DNA of 64,000 nucleotides from Heterohyrax brucei (taxonomy: Eukaryota; Chordata; Mammalia; Hyracoidea; Procaviidae). Position 1 is the stretch's first letter. Each line of letters starts with the position of its first letter. The notes under the pieces are model-generated. The model had not been told where the DNA came from. It saw only the letters and a list, made by a program, of their open reading frames with translations, and searched no databases. Positions 63,760 through 64,000 of the stretch are shown here, one piece after another. The position numbers and the translations under genes are program-made. Location of the stretch: contig CM053166.1 in NCBI GenBank assembly GCA_028571685.1, positions 65,062,111-65,126,110 of the forward strand, in the 5' to 3' direction.

Positions 63760-64000
63760 CAATTGTGTGTCAACTTGGCTGTGCCAAGATTCTCAGTGTT
63801 TGTGTTTTATGTGATTATCCCCATGATGGGATTTGCTGTGAGGAGCTAATTGGTTGAAAGTGCATTTTCTTGGGTGTATGGCCTGCATCTGAATATAAGT
63901 GGATGTTGTGGTGTTGGCCTGTAGTAGATCCTGAAGCTACTTTCTGTTCGTCTGATGTTTTGTTCTTGCAACTTGAGTTGGCATCTTACCTACCAGTCTT
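63760..64000 (+). repeat. Possible LTR-like repeat, cut by window end
   Basis: ttcaattgtgtgtcaacttggctgtgcc followed by ctgaatataagtggatg and a CT-rich end resembles a known interspersed repeat type. Family and orientation are uncertain. Confidence 0.35.

Overview
The window is mammalian nuclear DNA, almost certainly from an afrotherian and probably a paenungulate such as an elephant. It is AT-rich and gene-poor. It carries more than 20 copies or pieces of a tRNA-derived SINE of AfroSINE type, several related L1 copies, and BovB/RTE-type LINE sequence. There are no bacterial features.

The only host gene seen is KDM6A (UTX), a histone H3K27 demethylase, on the + strand. Eleven consecutive internal coding exons are present (6755-54954), 1,515 coding bases in all. 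All are open, join in phase and have GT..AG splice sites. They encode the end of the third TPR, the rest of the TPR array, and the start of the long disordered linker. The first exons and the JmjC catalytic exons lie outside the window. The Y homologue UTY is the main alternative; the close match to mammalian UTX (about ten differences from the human protein as I remember it) favours the X copy.

Layout: 1-6754 is an upstream intron with an old L1 (2831-5410). Exons A and B (6755, 11425) are followed by a 23-kb intron filled with repeats: a 5' L1 piece with its promoter, an RTE, an inverted-repeat mariner, a solo LTR, an antisense RTE piece and two 5'-truncated L1s. Exons C and D (34545, 37663) come next. 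A 12.7-kb intron then holds two L1s in opposite orientation about 400 bp apart. Exons E to K are clustered at 50508-54954. The last 9 kb is intron with a SINE cluster and a nearly full-length antisense L1 (about 55975-62998).

No new multi-gene system is visible. The most notable points are a cassette exon carrying a basic nuclear-localisation-type motif, an exon whose first six bases resemble a 5' splice site, a mariner foldback, a precisely bounded solo LTR, a 7-bp G-rich expansion in an L1 3' UTR, and complementary L1 pairs flanking exons.
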